This document shows, piece after piece, positions 1 through 8,389 of a DNA stretch of 15,432 nt (positions are counted from its first letter, which is position 1; the number at the start of each line of letters is the position of its first letter). The DNA lies in the NCBI GenBank assembly GCA_034435675.1, contig DAOTWP010000050.1, positions 1-15,432 on the forward strand, written 5' to 3'. The position numbers and the translations under genes were made by a program. Source of the stretch: DAOTWP01 sp034435675. Lineage in GTDB: Bacteria; Chloroflexota; Anaerolineae; Aggregatilineales; Phototrophicaceae. The notes under the pieces were generated by a model. It was not told where the DNA came from. It did no database searches and saw only the letters and a program-made list of their open reading frames with translations.

Positions 1-4
1 GGAG
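1..4 (+). promoter_or_regulatory. Ribosome binding site of the receiver gene
   Basis: GGAG stands six bases before the ATG at 11. It supports that start, which leaves only a short leader before the first beta strand of the receiver fold. Any promoter for the cluster lies to the left of the window. Confidence 0.7.
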
Positions 5-10
5 ACGCGA

Positions 11-445
11 ATGACGAACAGGGATAATGTACGGACGCCTATCGACCCCAGCGAGGCGCATGTGCTGGTGGTGGAGGATAACGTACCAAATTTCGTGCTG
101 ATTGCACGAATGCTCGCCTTCATGGGCGTGCAGCGTTGCGAATGGAAGACCTCTGGCTGGCAGGTGGTTCAGTTCGCGGAAACCCTGCCGCGTATTGATT
201 TGATTCTGATGGATATTCGCCTGCCCTATGAAGACGGCTATCAGGCATTGCAAAAGGTCCGCGCTAATCCCCGCCTGAAAGAAACGATCGTCGTTGCCGT
301 GACCGCCGAAGCCAGCGAAGACCAGATGCGCCGCGCCCAAAAAGCCGGGTTCGACGGCTTCCTGGGCAAGCCCCTCGACCCTGATCGCTTCCCGGTTCAG
401 ATCCGCCGCCTGCTCGCAGGTGAACAGGTCTGGGAGTGGAAATAA
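11..445 (+). CDS. Stand-alone response regulator receiver (CheY-like)
   Basis: This 144-residue protein is a single REC domain, which accepts a phosphoryl group from a histidine kinase in the cytoplasm. The visible family residues are the acidic pair E22/D23 in VLVVEDN, the phospho-acceptor D68 in MDIRLP, the switch threonine T98, the aromatic F117 and the lysine K120 in GKPL. All are present, so it should be phosphorylatable. A roughly 16-residue leader precedes the fold, and the protein ends right after the last helix, so it has no output domain of its own. It resembles receivers that act by protein-protein contact (CheY, DivK or Spo0F style). It is the first gene of the visible cluster, 36 bases before the soluble GAF-array gene. 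No partner kinase is visible in the window. The fold is certain; the role as receiver for this GAF system is inferred from position. Confidence 0.95.
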   Translation: MTNRDNVRTPIDPSEAHVLVVEDNVPNFVLIARMLAFMGVQRCEWKTSGWQVVQFAETLPRIDLILMDIRLPYEDGYQALQKVRANPRLKETIVVAVTAEASEDQMRRAQKAGFDGFLGKPLDPDRFPVQIRRLLAGEQVWEWK

Positions 446-468
446 CCCGCCGGGCAAGACAAGCAGTT

Positions 469-475
469 AAGGAGG
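469..475 (+). promoter_or_regulatory. Strong Shine-Dalgarno sequence of the soluble GAF-array gene
   Basis: AAGGAGG, a near-perfect complement of the 16S rRNA 3' end, lies six bases before the ATG at 482. It is the best ribosome site in the window. The soluble product may therefore be made independently of, and more strongly than, the overlapping membrane genes downstream. Confidence 0.85.
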
Positions 476-481
476 GGGGCA

Positions 482-3148
482 ATGAGCGCAGCCAAACTTG
501 GTGAACTCGTCACGGTGTTGGAACAGGGCGCGCAGGGGGCATGGCAGCCAGCAGCACTGCTGGAACGGGCGCTGCCAGCGTTGAAAACGGCACTACCCGA
601 AGCCGCCTCGCTGCGTGCCTATCTGCTGCGCGATGGACTGCTGCATCTGCATGGCAGCACCGATACCGCCGCCTCGACCCCGCTGCAACCAGGCGGTATT
701 TACGGCGCGGCGCTGCAAACCCGCGCACTGAAAGTTGAAGGCACCCGTGTTATTGTGCCGCTGGTCACTGCCGAACAGTCGCTTGGCTGCCTGGAGGTGC
801 ATCTCAAGGCGGCGGGCAGCGTGCCCGAAGAACGCCTGCAACTGCTGGGCTTGGTGCTGGCGCTGGCGCTGCTGCGCGCCGCAGACCTCAATGCCGACCC
901 GCCGGAAAGCAGCCTGCAAGCACAATATGAGGCGACCAGCGCGGTTTATGTCAGCAGCACGCTGGCGGACATGCTGGCGGCGCTGTATCGCTTTTCCGGC
1001 GGCAGCTTTGCGCGCGGGCAGTTAATCCTCAAACCAGACAGCGCGGCATCGAACTGGCGCATTCTGGCAGAAGTGGACGCCATTAATGCGCGCCCGGCAG
1101 ATAAACCGATTTCGCCGGACGAGATTCCGGCGTTTGAAAGCCTGACCAGCCTCGAAAGCCTGATTGTCGAAGATGTCTCCACCGCCAATCAACTCAACAG
1201 TGCCGAGAAAATCCGGCTGGCAGCGCGCAATATTGGGGCGCTGGTGCTGGTGCCGCTGATGGTCAGCAGCCGCCTGATTGGCATGGTCTACCTGCACAAT
1301 CCTACGCCCAGACAAATCGCGCCGGATCGTCAGCGGGCGCTGCGCGGCGTAGCCGACCAACTGGCGATCAAGCTGGAAAACCGCCAACTGCTCGCCAACA
1401 CCCAGACCAGCCTGTACGAAATGCGCACCCTATACGAAACCAACCGCGCCCTGCTCAACGCGCAGGATATGCTCGATGTGCTGCGTGCCCTGCGTGATCA
1501 TCTCGCGCCCAGTGCCGTGTCTGTCGCGCATATGCAGGTTGAACGCGAAGGCGAACGCCGGGGCAGTGTCAGTGACCTGCGTCTGCGCCACCGGATCAGC
1601 GGCAGTGAAGAACAGGTGCTGGATATGTCGCTCAAGGGCGGCATGATTGATGAGGCGCTGCCCCGGCTGAACGCGCTGTTCAACGATCCCGATTTCCAGA
1701 TTACCTTTGTCGAAGATGCCCAGACAGACCCGATCAGCCGCCTGTTCAAACCCTATTTTCAGCAGCAGGGCATTCGCAGCAGCATCAGCCTGATGATTCA
1801 CGAGTCAGGGCGGGTTCAGGAAGTTATCGCCATCAACTTTGATGCAGTGCAAGCGATCAGCGAAACCACGCGGCGGCTGTACACGGCAATCCGCGATCAG
1901 GTCACAGTGGTGCTGCAAATTCAGCGCCTGCTGGCAGATACGCAAACCAGCGCGGCACAGTTGGGTAATCAGGTGCGTGTGCTGCAAGCCATCAACCAGC
2001 TTGGCGCGGTGCTGACCACGCGCGTGGACGAAACTGCCCTGTTGGCAGAAAGCTGCCAAACGCTGGTTGCGGCGTTGAACATCCAGCATTGTGCCGCGAT
2101 GATTCTCAACGAAGCGGGCACTTCGGCGCGGGTGGTCAGCGAATATCCCGACTATGGCTTTAAAGACGCGCAGTTTGACCTGACCACTCCCGACCAGCAG
2201 CGCATCCGCCAACTGCGCCAGCCCACGGTGCTTGAAGACTTTGAAAACGCCAGCCTGCTGAGCGCTGAAAATCGCGCGGCACTGCGCCGCATCAATGCCC
2301 GCACTGTGCTGCTGCTGCCGCTGGTGGACATTCGGGATACGTTTATCGGCGCGCTGGCGCTCAGCACGCAGTATGCTGACCGCAGCTTTAGCGCAGACGT
2401 GATCGAAATGGCGCAGACGATGGGCACACAGATTGCCATCGGGCTGCAAAATGTGCGCCTGCTGCACGACGCCCAGCGCCGCGCGGAGCAGTTGCAGCAC
2501 ATCGCCACGTTCAGCCAGTCGGTGCAGGCAACGCTCGACCTCGAAACAATCATTCAGGTGGCGATTCGCGAATGTGTGCGCATGATCCCGCTGGATGTGA
2601 TGACGATTGCGCTGTACGACAAAACACGCGCCGAAATGCGTGTCGTTGGGCAGTATGTGGACGACAGCACCGTAACCAATGTCACGACACCGCCCACCAT
2701 TGAAATAAGCGGCACGACAATTGGCGAAGTATGGCGCACGCGGCAGTTTATGCATTTGCCCGAAATGGGCGACACCAGCCCGCTGCGGCATGGCTACCGG
2801 ATCCCGGTCAAATCGCTGATGACCGCGCCAATCTTTTTGCGCGGCATTATGCGCGGCACGGTAGAAGTTGCCGCAAAAGCGGCGCACCTCTACAAACCCA
2901 CCGACAGCACTGTGTTCCAGCAGATGGTCAGCCAGTTCGCGGTGGCGCTGGAAAATGCCGAGGCATTCACCCAGAGCCAGCGACTGGCGCAAAACAAGGT
3001 GCTGGCAAACGAAATCTCGACGCAGCTCCAGCGGCAGGCGAGCATTGACGCGATGCTGAATATCACCGTGATTGAGCTGGGCAAGGCGCTGGGTGCCAAA
3101 AAAGCGCGCATTCGTCTGGGGACGAATACGCCGGACAAGCAGGAGTAA
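482..3148 (+). CDS. Soluble multi-GAF protein (five GAF domains plus C-terminal GAF stub)
   Basis: An 888-residue protein with no signal peptide or membrane segment, so cytoplasmic. I read five GAF-like units joined by helices: about 1-135 (short and divergent), 145-305, 314-485, 495-662 and 671-828. Each ends in the usual last strand and helix, for example LIGMVYLHN near 264 and ALENAEAF near 822. It closes with a truncated GAF start at 838-880 that stops at the first strand (ARIRLG), then a short polar tail. GAF domains bind small ligands or mediate dimerisation. No conserved chromophore cysteine or cNMP (NKFDE) motif is seen, so the ligand is unknown. It has four scattered cysteines. There is no kinase, cyclase or DNA-binding domain. 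The repeat style LYE…ALLNAQD near 316 resembles the C-terminal GAFs of the last gene. It is probably an adaptor or scaffold between the receiver and the membrane receptors, by inference from position. Confidence 0.93.
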   Translation: MSAAKLGELVTVLEQGAQGAWQPAALLERALPALKTALPEAASLRAYLLRDGLLHLHGSTDTAASTPLQPGGIYGAALQTRALKVEGTRVIVPLVTAEQSLGCLEVHLKAAGSVPEERLQLLGLVLALALLRAADLNADPPESSLQAQYEATSAVYVSSTLADMLAALYRFSGGSFARGQLILKPDSAASNWRILAEVDAINARPADKPISPDEIPAFESLTSLESLIVEDVSTANQLNSAEKIRLAARNIGALVLVPLMVSSRLIGMVYLHNPTPRQIAPDRQRALRGVADQLAIKLENRQLLANTQTSLYEMRTLYETNRALLNAQDMLDVLRALRDHLAPSAVSVAHMQVEREGERRGSVSDLRLRHRISGSEEQVLDMSLKGGMIDEALPRLNALFNDPDFQITFVEDAQTDPISRLFKPYFQQQGIRSSISLMIHESGRVQEVIAINFDAVQAISETTRRLYTAIRDQVTVVLQIQRLLADTQTSAAQLGNQVRVLQAINQLGAVLTTRVDETALLAESCQTLVAALNIQHCAAMILNEAGTSARVVSEYPDYGFKDAQFDLTTPDQQRIRQLRQPTVLEDFENASLLSAENRAALRRINARTVLLLPLVDIRDTFIGALALSTQYADRSFSADVIEMAQTMGTQIAIGLQNVRLLHDAQRRAEQLQHIATFSQSVQATLDLETIIQVAIRECVRMIPLDVMTIALYDKTRAEMRVVGQYVDDSTVTNVTTPPTIEISGTTIGEVWRTRQFMHLPEMGDTSPLRHGYRIPVKSLMTAPIFLRGIMRGTVEVAAKAAHLYKPTDSTVFQQMVSQFAVALENAEAFTQSQRLAQNKVLANEISTQLQRQASIDAMLNITVIELGKALGAKKARIRLGTNTPDKQE
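3141..3145 (+). promoter_or_regulatory. Ribosome binding site of the first six-helix GAF gene
   Basis: AGGAG overlaps the last codons of the preceding gene, whose TAA is at 3146-3148. It lies 11 bases before the ATG at 3157, a slightly long spacing. The placement suggests re-initiation or coupling after the upstream gene. Confidence 0.6.
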
Positions 3149-3156
3149 ACGCGGGC

Positions 3157-4932
3157 ATGACTCGACTGATGCAGACGATTTTCAGTGTCAAACGCTATGC
3201 TGACCCGCTGGATCGTGAGCGTGCGCGCATTTTGTATATCATCACCACCGTGCTGCTGGTCTTTGGCATATTCTTCGCTTTCCTGATCCGCACCCCCTGG
3301 GCAGGGCTGGCACTCGCGCCGGAACTGGGGGCGATTACCCTGGCGCGGTTGGCGCAGGTCAGCCCGTATGTGGCGACCGCGATGATTGCATTTTTCGGCA
3401 TGGGCGCGGCGGCGTACCTGCTGACACGGCGGGGGTATCTGACGCTGGCAAACTGGCTGCCGCTGCTGATGTATTACGCCATTGCCGTCTACGTCTATCT
3501 GCCTTCGGGGCTGCCCAGCCCAACCATCAGCGCGAATTATGTGGCGCTGGTGGTCGGCGCGGGGCTGCTGGTGCGCGAACGTGGGCTGGCGGCGATGTAT
3601 GTGTTCACGCTGGTGAACGTCGCTATCGGCTATGCGCAGCGCGCCAATCTGCCCGAAAACAACCTCACCTTTAACTCTGCGACGGACTTCATCAATATCT
3701 TCATGATCCTCACCGGGATTGCCCTGCTGACCTGGCAGTACCTGCGGTTGGTGCGCATCAGCCGCCGCGCCGGGTTCGCCGCCGCCAGCGAAGAACGCAT
3801 CAAACTGGCGGAACTGACGACGCAGGTTGCCACGACGATCATGCAGCGTGCCGACCTGGACAGCCTGCTGGAAAGAATTGTTGACCAGATTCGCGGCAGC
3901 TTTGAACACATTTATCACGCGCAGGTGTTTCTGGTCGAAGAGACCCCGGCAGGTAAGAGCGCGCGGCTTGCCGCCAGCACTGGTGAGGTCGGCAAACTGC
4001 TGCTGCAACGCCAGCACAGCCTGCCGGTGGGCAGTGTCAGTGTGATCGGGCGGGTGACCCAGACCGGCGAGCCGGTGATCGCCCGCAGCGGTTCCGCCAA
4101 TTCCGTCCACCGCCGCAACGAATTTCTGCCTGATACCGCTGTCGAAGCCGCGTTCCCCCTGCGGCGTGGCGACCAGATTATCGGCGCGCTGGATCTGCAA
4201 AGCAAAAGCACGCTGTCCTTCCCCGACAGCGATACGCCGATCTACCAATCGCTGGCAGACAGTGTGGCGCTGGCAATTGAAAATGCACGCCTGTTTGAAG
4301 AAAGTGAGCTGCGCATTATCGAAAACCAGCGGCTTGTGGAGCAGACGCGCGGGGCGCTGCGCGAGGTGGAGCAGCTTAATGAACGCCTGACCGGGCGCGC
4401 CTGGGCAGAATACCTGACCGCCCGCCGGGACAGCCTGACGATGAGCATGGACTTTATCAACGATGTCCTCAGCGACGAAACACAGCCCACGCCCGCGCTG
4501 TATGATGCGGTGCGCCACAAGAATCTGGTGCAAACCCACCAGAACGACAAGCAGATTATCGCCGTGCCGCTGACTGTGCGCGGGCAGGTGATCGGCGCGA
4601 TGGAGTTTGAACTGGATGCGGAGCGCGGTTTTTCGCCGGAGGACTTGAGCCTGATTCAGGAAGTGAGTGAACGTTTTGGACTGGCGGCAGAAAATACCCG
4701 CCTGCTGGAAGACAGCCAGCGTGTGGCGCAGCGTGAAGCGCTGGTCAACGAAATCAGCCGCCGTTTGCAGGCGACCAACAATATTGAATCGACCCTGACC
4801 GAAGCTGCCCGCAGCCTGCAGGACGCCCTCAAAGCCGCGCGGGTTGCCATCCGGCTGGGTGATCCCCCGCCGCCCAACGGCAGCAGTTCGGGGGCTACAG
4901 GCAGTGCAGAGGGAGGTCAACGGCAGCCGTGA
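3157..4932 (+). CDS. Six-helix membrane GAF receptor without output domain (copy 1)
   Basis: 591 residues. A juxtamembrane box RYADPLDRERARIL (13-26) precedes six membrane helices at about 25-44, 69-89, 97-116, 125-140, 143-161 and 177-196. Positive clusters at R91-R92, R140-R142 and R197 put both termini in the cytoplasm. The cytoplasmic part is: canonical GAF 217-380 with YHAQVFLV, a VGSVSVIG turn, HRRNEFLPDT and IIGALDLQS; coiled coil 384-412; a linker with W416 (AWAEYL); half a GAF 466-516 (VPLTVRGQVIGAM…ENTRLL); a GAF stub 525-568 ending IRLG; and a Pro/Gly/Ser tail. No catalytic domain and no cysteine are present. It is likely a membrane sensor that passes its signal through partner proteins. 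The six-helix head is not a family I can name. It follows the soluble GAF gene by eight bases and overlaps the next gene by four. Confidence 0.93.
   Translation: MTRLMQTIFSVKRYADPLDRERARILYIITTVLLVFGIFFAFLIRTPWAGLALAPELGAITLARLAQVSPYVATAMIAFFGMGAAAYLLTRRGYLTLANWLPLLMYYAIAVYVYLPSGLPSPTISANYVALVVGAGLLVRERGLAAMYVFTLVNVAIGYAQRANLPENNLTFNSATDFINIFMILTGIALLTWQYLRLVRISRRAGFAAASEERIKLAELTTQVATTIMQRADLDSLLERIVDQIRGSFEHIYHAQVFLVEETPAGKSARLAASTGEVGKLLLQRQHSLPVGSVSVIGRVTQTGEPVIARSGSANSVHRRNEFLPDTAVEAAFPLRRGDQIIGALDLQSKSTLSFPDSDTPIYQSLADSVALAIENARLFEESELRIIENQRLVEQTRGALREVEQLNERLTGRAWAEYLTARRDSLTMSMDFINDVLSDETQPTPALYDAVRHKNLVQTHQNDKQIIAVPLTVRGQVIGAMEFELDAERGFSPEDLSLIQEVSERFGLAAENTRLLEDSQRVAQREALVNEISRRLQATNNIESTLTEAARSLQDALKAARVAIRLGDPPPPNGSSSGATGSAEGGQRQP
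4912..4917 (+). promoter_or_regulatory. Ribosome binding site supporting a GTG start
   Basis: GGAGGT lies 11 bases before the GTG at 4929. It lies inside the codons for the Gly-rich tail of the preceding protein. Together with the GTGA stop-start overlap it decides this start: the first internal ATG in frame (residue 30) would cut away part of membrane helix 1. Confidence 0.7.
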
Positions 4933-6692
4933 GAACCCTGAGAACGCCCACCCCCACGCTGGACTCGCTGGCGCTGCTGCGCAAGCGCTATTTTCAGATT
5001 GCCGCCGTCGCCAACATGGTCTCTGTGCCCATGTGGGCCTTTGTGACCATTGCCAGCGCCCAGGACTATACTGGCATTGCCGCGCCGCTGATTGCCGGAC
5101 TGATCAACATTCCGGCGTTCGGGCTGGTCTATTACTTCGCCCGGCGCGATGCATTGATTACCGCCGGCGGGCTGTTCTATGCGCTGACGCTGACCGGTAT
5201 GGGTTTGTCCACCAGCCCGGTGAGTCTCTTGTTCTACGGCACACTCACGATAGTCACCGCCGCTGTCATCAACAGCCGCGAGCTGTACCTGCTGGGGCTG
5301 CTGCTGGTGACTGGCAGAGGGCTGTTCAGCATTTATGAACAGGTCAACGCGCAGATTCGGTTCCAGGACAGCGATATCGGCTTCTATCTGGTGTTGGTCT
5401 TTACGTTTATTGCTGTCGGCATCATGCTGCGCTATTTCTTCACCACCCTGACGAAAATCTTCACTGAACAGCGCCGCAGCGCTTCGCTGCTGGAAACCAC
5501 CGCCGAAGTGAACACCGTAACGATGGGTATGATGCATGTGCCGGAAATGCTCCAGCGTTCCGCCGAATTCGTGCGCGACCGCTTCATCTATTACTACGTG
5601 CAGGTCTTCATGCTCGCGCCGGCGGGCAGTCTGCTGGAACTGGTCGCTGGCACAGGCGAACGTGGGCGCACCCTGGTCGAAGAGGGCTATGTGCTGACGC
5701 TGAACCGCGCCAACACGGTGACGGCGGTGTTCCAGCGCGGCGACGCGATTATCGCTACGGCGGATGACGTTTCCAGCTTCTTCCAGCGTCGTGACGTGCT
5801 GCCCAAAACCCGCTCCGAAGCCGCCCTGCCGATTCGCGATGCCGAACAAGTTATCGGCGTGCTCAATGTCCAGAGCATGCGCGACGATGCCTTCCAGCCG
5901 AATGACCTGCAAGCGCTTCAGATTACCGCCAACCTGCTGGGGGCGGCAGTGCGCAATGCGCGTCTGTTTGAAGAAACACAGCGCAGTGTACAGGAAAACA
6001 AGCGCCTGTTCCTCGAAGCAGAATCCAACCTGCGCGAGATCCGACGCCTGAACCGCCAGCTCACCAAAGAAGGCTGGTTCGATTACCTGCGCGAGCAGAA
6101 GCCGGTGCGCGGTGTGAATATCCAGCAGAGCCAGATCAGCATGGACGAAACATGGGACGAACACCTGCGCGAAGCAGCGCAGCGCCGCCGTCCGGTGATC
6201 CGGCAGATCAACAATCAGCAGATTATTGCCATTCCGGTCATCCTGCGCGACGAAGTGCTGGGCGCGATTGAAGTCACCTCGGCAAAGATCGTCCACGAGC
6301 AGGACGCGCTGGAAATGATGAAAGCCGTCGCGCAGCGGCTTGCCGCCAGCCTTGAAAACACGCGGCTGTTTGAAGAAACACAGCAGGCAACCGCACAGGA
6401 GCAGCGCATTAACGAAATCGCCGTGCAGTTCCAGGCTGCCACGACGGTGGATGAACTGCTGCGCATTACCGTGAAGGAACTGACCGAAACACTGGGCGCA
6501 GAACAGGGCGCGATCCGTCTGGGCAATTATCAGGCAGCAGGCGCGCAAAGCACCGCCCCGCAGACAGCACCCACCACCCCGCCCGACACCGCTCCCCCCA
6601 GCAGCGGACGTGCAGAGCGCTACAGCAATGGCGGCAGCCCCGGCACAACCAACGGGCACAGTGGGCATGTGAACGGAGGGACTGAGTCATGA
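4929..6692 (+). CDS. Six-helix membrane GAF receptor without output domain (copy 2)
   Basis: 587 residues with a GTG start that overlaps the preceding stop as GTGA. Membrane helices lie at about 22-44, 49-71, 75-95, 98-114, 118-138 (with R130 inside the segment) and 150-170. The inside loops ARRDA and NSRE keep the topology of its neighbours. Unlike copies 1 and 3 it lacks the RYxxPxxRxRA box: RYFQ at 20-23 runs straight into helix 1. The cytoplasmic part is: a diverged GAF 187-345 (YVQVFML, VIGVLNVQS); coiled coil 348-378; linker W383 (GWFDYL); half-GAF 431-483 (IPVILRDEVLGAIEV…LENTRLFEE); GAF stub 490-532 ending IRLG; and a Thr/Pro/Ala/Gly/Asn-rich tail 533-587. No cysteine and no catalytic motif are present. 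It is a paralogue of copy 1 with a changed ligand pocket. The role in a shared receptor assembly is inferred. Confidence 0.92.
   Translation: MRTLRTPTPTLDSLALLRKRYFQIAAVANMVSVPMWAFVTIASAQDYTGIAAPLIAGLINIPAFGLVYYFARRDALITAGGLFYALTLTGMGLSTSPVSLLFYGTLTIVTAAVINSRELYLLGLLLVTGRGLFSIYEQVNAQIRFQDSDIGFYLVLVFTFIAVGIMLRYFFTTLTKIFTEQRRSASLLETTAEVNTVTMGMMHVPEMLQRSAEFVRDRFIYYYVQVFMLAPAGSLLELVAGTGERGRTLVEEGYVLTLNRANTVTAVFQRGDAIIATADDVSSFFQRRDVLPKTRSEAALPIRDAEQVIGVLNVQSMRDDAFQPNDLQALQITANLLGAAVRNARLFEETQRSVQENKRLFLEAESNLREIRRLNRQLTKEGWFDYLREQKPVRGVNIQQSQISMDETWDEHLREAAQRRRPVIRQINNQQIIAIPVILRDEVLGAIEVTSAKIVHEQDALEMMKAVAQRLAASLENTRLFEETQQATAQEQRINEIAVQFQAATTVDELLRITVKELTETLGAEQGAIRLGNYQAAGAQSTAPQTAPTTPPDTAPPSSGRAERYSNGGSPGTTNGHSGHVNGGTES
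6675..6680 (+). promoter_or_regulatory. Ribosome binding site embedded in the upstream C-terminal tail
   Basis: GGAGGG, eight bases before the ATG at 6689, encodes part of the Gly-Gly end of the preceding protein. The start overlaps the preceding stop as ATGA. Confidence 0.75.
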
Positions 6693-8389
6693 TCAACCGT
6701 CTGCGCGCCCGGTTACAGCGCTATTTTCAGGTTCGTGAACGTTATGACAACCCTATTGAACGCCAGCGTGCCGCTGGGCTGCTGCTCATCAATCTGGCGA
6801 TTCTGGCGCTGGGGCTGGTCGTGTCGCTTTTTGTGCTGTTCGGCTGGTTTGGCGAAGGCGGACAGGTCAACCTGCCGTTTCTGTCGCTCACACTGCTGGC
6901 GCCCGCTGGTATCTTCACCCTGATTTATGTGCTGATCAATCGCGGTCAATTGCGCAATGCCAGCCGCCTGGTGGTGTTCGCCATCGGTGCGCTGGTGCTG
7001 CCCAGCTCTACGCTGGTCAGCGTGGATCCGATCAGCCAGATTTTCCCGGTGATTACCCCGATTGTCGCCGCCGGGGTGCTGCTGGAACGCCCCGGTATTG
7101 TGCTGACCACCATCGTCGTGCTGCTGATGGTCGCGCTCGGTCCGCTGATCGAACTGCAAGCCACCTCCGAAATCATCCTCTCGCAGACCTCTGCCGCAGA
7201 TGGCTTGGGGCTGGTGTTTGTCAATATCATCTTCAGTGCCCTGCTGTTGTTCACCTTCAGCGGCAATGTCTCGACGATTATCCGCGAAGCGCTGCTGGAC
7301 AACCGGCGGGTGCGCGCCATTGCCGAACTTCAGGAGCAGATCAAGCCGGGCAGCGACGAGGCGACAATCCTCAACCAGATGCTCGACACACTGCGCCGCG
7401 ATTTTGGCTATTCGCTGGTGCAGGTCTACCGGTTGGACGAAACCGGCATGCTCAGCAACCAGCTTGGTGAGCAGGCGCGCCAGCCGCTGGCGACTTACCG
7501 CAGCTATTCCCTGAACACCGGCAATGCCCTCAGCCGTGCCGCCCGTGAACAGGAGATCATCCGCGTGTCGGCGGAGTCGCCGGAAACTGAACGCGAGCAC
7601 TTTATGCTCGATTCGCTGGTCGGGCTGGCAGTGCCAATGGTGCATCAGGGGCGCACGATTGGCGTGATCGATATTCAGTCTGCCACTGCCCTGCGCTTCA
7701 GTGTGGGTACACTCAATGCGCTGCAACTGCTGGCAGAAGACATCGCCGCCAGTGTGAACTATGTGCGGCAACTGCGGCTGCTGCAGCGCAGCTTGCAGGA
7801 AGAACGCAGCGCCAGCGCCGGGCTGCGCGAACAACTGCGCGAGGTGCGCCGCCAGAGCGCCGTACTCGTCGGGGATACCTGGGATACCTACTTGCAGCAG
7901 CGCGGCAAACGTGCGCTGGGCTACGACCTGGCGATGAGTGCGGATGCGCCGACTGCCGCTACCGACCTGCCCGCCGACCTGATGCCTGTGTTCGAGAATA
8001 AGACCCTGATCGAAGAACAGACCGACACCGGGCGCGTGCTCAAAGTGCCGATTGTCCTGCGCGGCGAAGTGATGGGCGCGATGGCATTTACCCTGCCGGG
8101 CAACAAAGCGCTGAATGAACGCCAGCGTGAACTGGCGCAGCAGGTCGCCAGTCGTCTGGCTTCTGCGCTGGAAAACAAACGCCTGTTTGAACAGGTGGAG
8201 GCGCAGGCTCGACGCGAACGCAAGGCGAACGAGTCCGGCGCGATGCTGCTCAGCTCAACCGATGTGGACACCGTGCTGGCGCTGGCGGCGGCAAACTTCC
8301 AGGAAGCGCTGGGGGCGATTAACGCGCAGATCTTCCTGCAGCCGGGCGCATTGACCGGCGCGGCGCGTGGAGAGGACACAGCAGTATGA
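6689..8389 (+). CDS. Six-helix membrane GAF receptor without output domain (copy 3)
   Basis: 566 residues. The juxtamembrane box RYDNPIERQRA (18-28) is followed by helices at about 31-54, 62-83, 91-110, 119-132, 136-156 and 172-192, again with both ends in the cytoplasm. The GAF at about 207-365 keeps the fold pattern (LVQVYRLD, TIGVIDIQS) but has lost the VGSVSVIG and HRRNEFLPDT motifs of copy 1, so it probably binds something else or nothing. A long helix 366-392 leads to linker W398 (TWDTYL) and a nearby ALGYDL, then half-GAF 448-502 (VPIVLRGEVMGAMAF…ALENKRLFEQ) and stub 511-552. The stub is the most degenerate of the set (INAQIFLQPG in place of ARIRLG), and the tail is short. No cysteine and no output domain are present. 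Overlaps of four bases at both ends indicate translational coupling. Confidence 0.92.
   Translation: MINRLRARLQRYFQVRERYDNPIERQRAAGLLLINLAILALGLVVSLFVLFGWFGEGGQVNLPFLSLTLLAPAGIFTLIYVLINRGQLRNASRLVVFAIGALVLPSSTLVSVDPISQIFPVITPIVAAGVLLERPGIVLTTIVVLLMVALGPLIELQATSEIILSQTSAADGLGLVFVNIIFSALLLFTFSGNVSTIIREALLDNRRVRAIAELQEQIKPGSDEATILNQMLDTLRRDFGYSLVQVYRLDETGMLSNQLGEQARQPLATYRSYSLNTGNALSRAAREQEIIRVSAESPETEREHFMLDSLVGLAVPMVHQGRTIGVIDIQSATALRFSVGTLNALQLLAEDIAASVNYVRQLRLLQRSLQEERSASAGLREQLREVRRQSAVLVGDTWDTYLQQRGKRALGYDLAMSADAPTAATDLPADLMPVFENKTLIEEQTDTGRVLKVPIVLRGEVMGAMAFTLPGNKALNERQRELAQQVASRLASALENKRLFEQVEAQARRERKANESGAMLLSSTDVDTVLALAAANFQEALGAINAQIFLQPGALTGAARGEDTAV
8369..8376 (+). promoter_or_regulatory. 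Ribosome binding site of the dCache-HAMP-GAF gene
   Basis: The purine run GGAGAGGA lies nine bases before the ATG at 8386, within the last codons of the preceding gene. The start overlaps the preceding stop as ATGA. Confidence 0.6.

Noticed and set aside
446..481. CCCGCCGGGC as a terminator or regulatory hairpin between the receiver and the multi-GAF gene
   Set aside because: The stem would be three base pairs and no T-run follows; the segment instead leads into a strong ribosome site.
3138..3165. Possible broken gene: the soluble GAF protein ends in a GAF start just before the next gene, suggesting a frameshifted longer GAF protein
   Set aside because: The next frame begins with a ribosome site, a juxtamembrane box and membrane helices, not with the rest of a GAF. 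The same ending recurs in four other genes, so it is a real terminus.
3805..4296. Phytochrome or cyanobacteriochrome-type bilin-binding GAF
   Set aside because: No chromophore cysteine in this GAF or in the other first GAFs at the expected place. The DIPxxAR-type and DxCF motifs are also absent.
2890..4920. Very long open frame on the minus strand (676 codons), and similar ones at 1805-2992, 4917-6668, 11037-13511 and 13929-15302
   Set aside because: They lie exactly opposite well-supported + strand genes. Their products are rich in His, Gln, Arg and Cys without any recognisable fold, and they arise because TTA, CTA and TCA are rare in GC-rich coding DNA.
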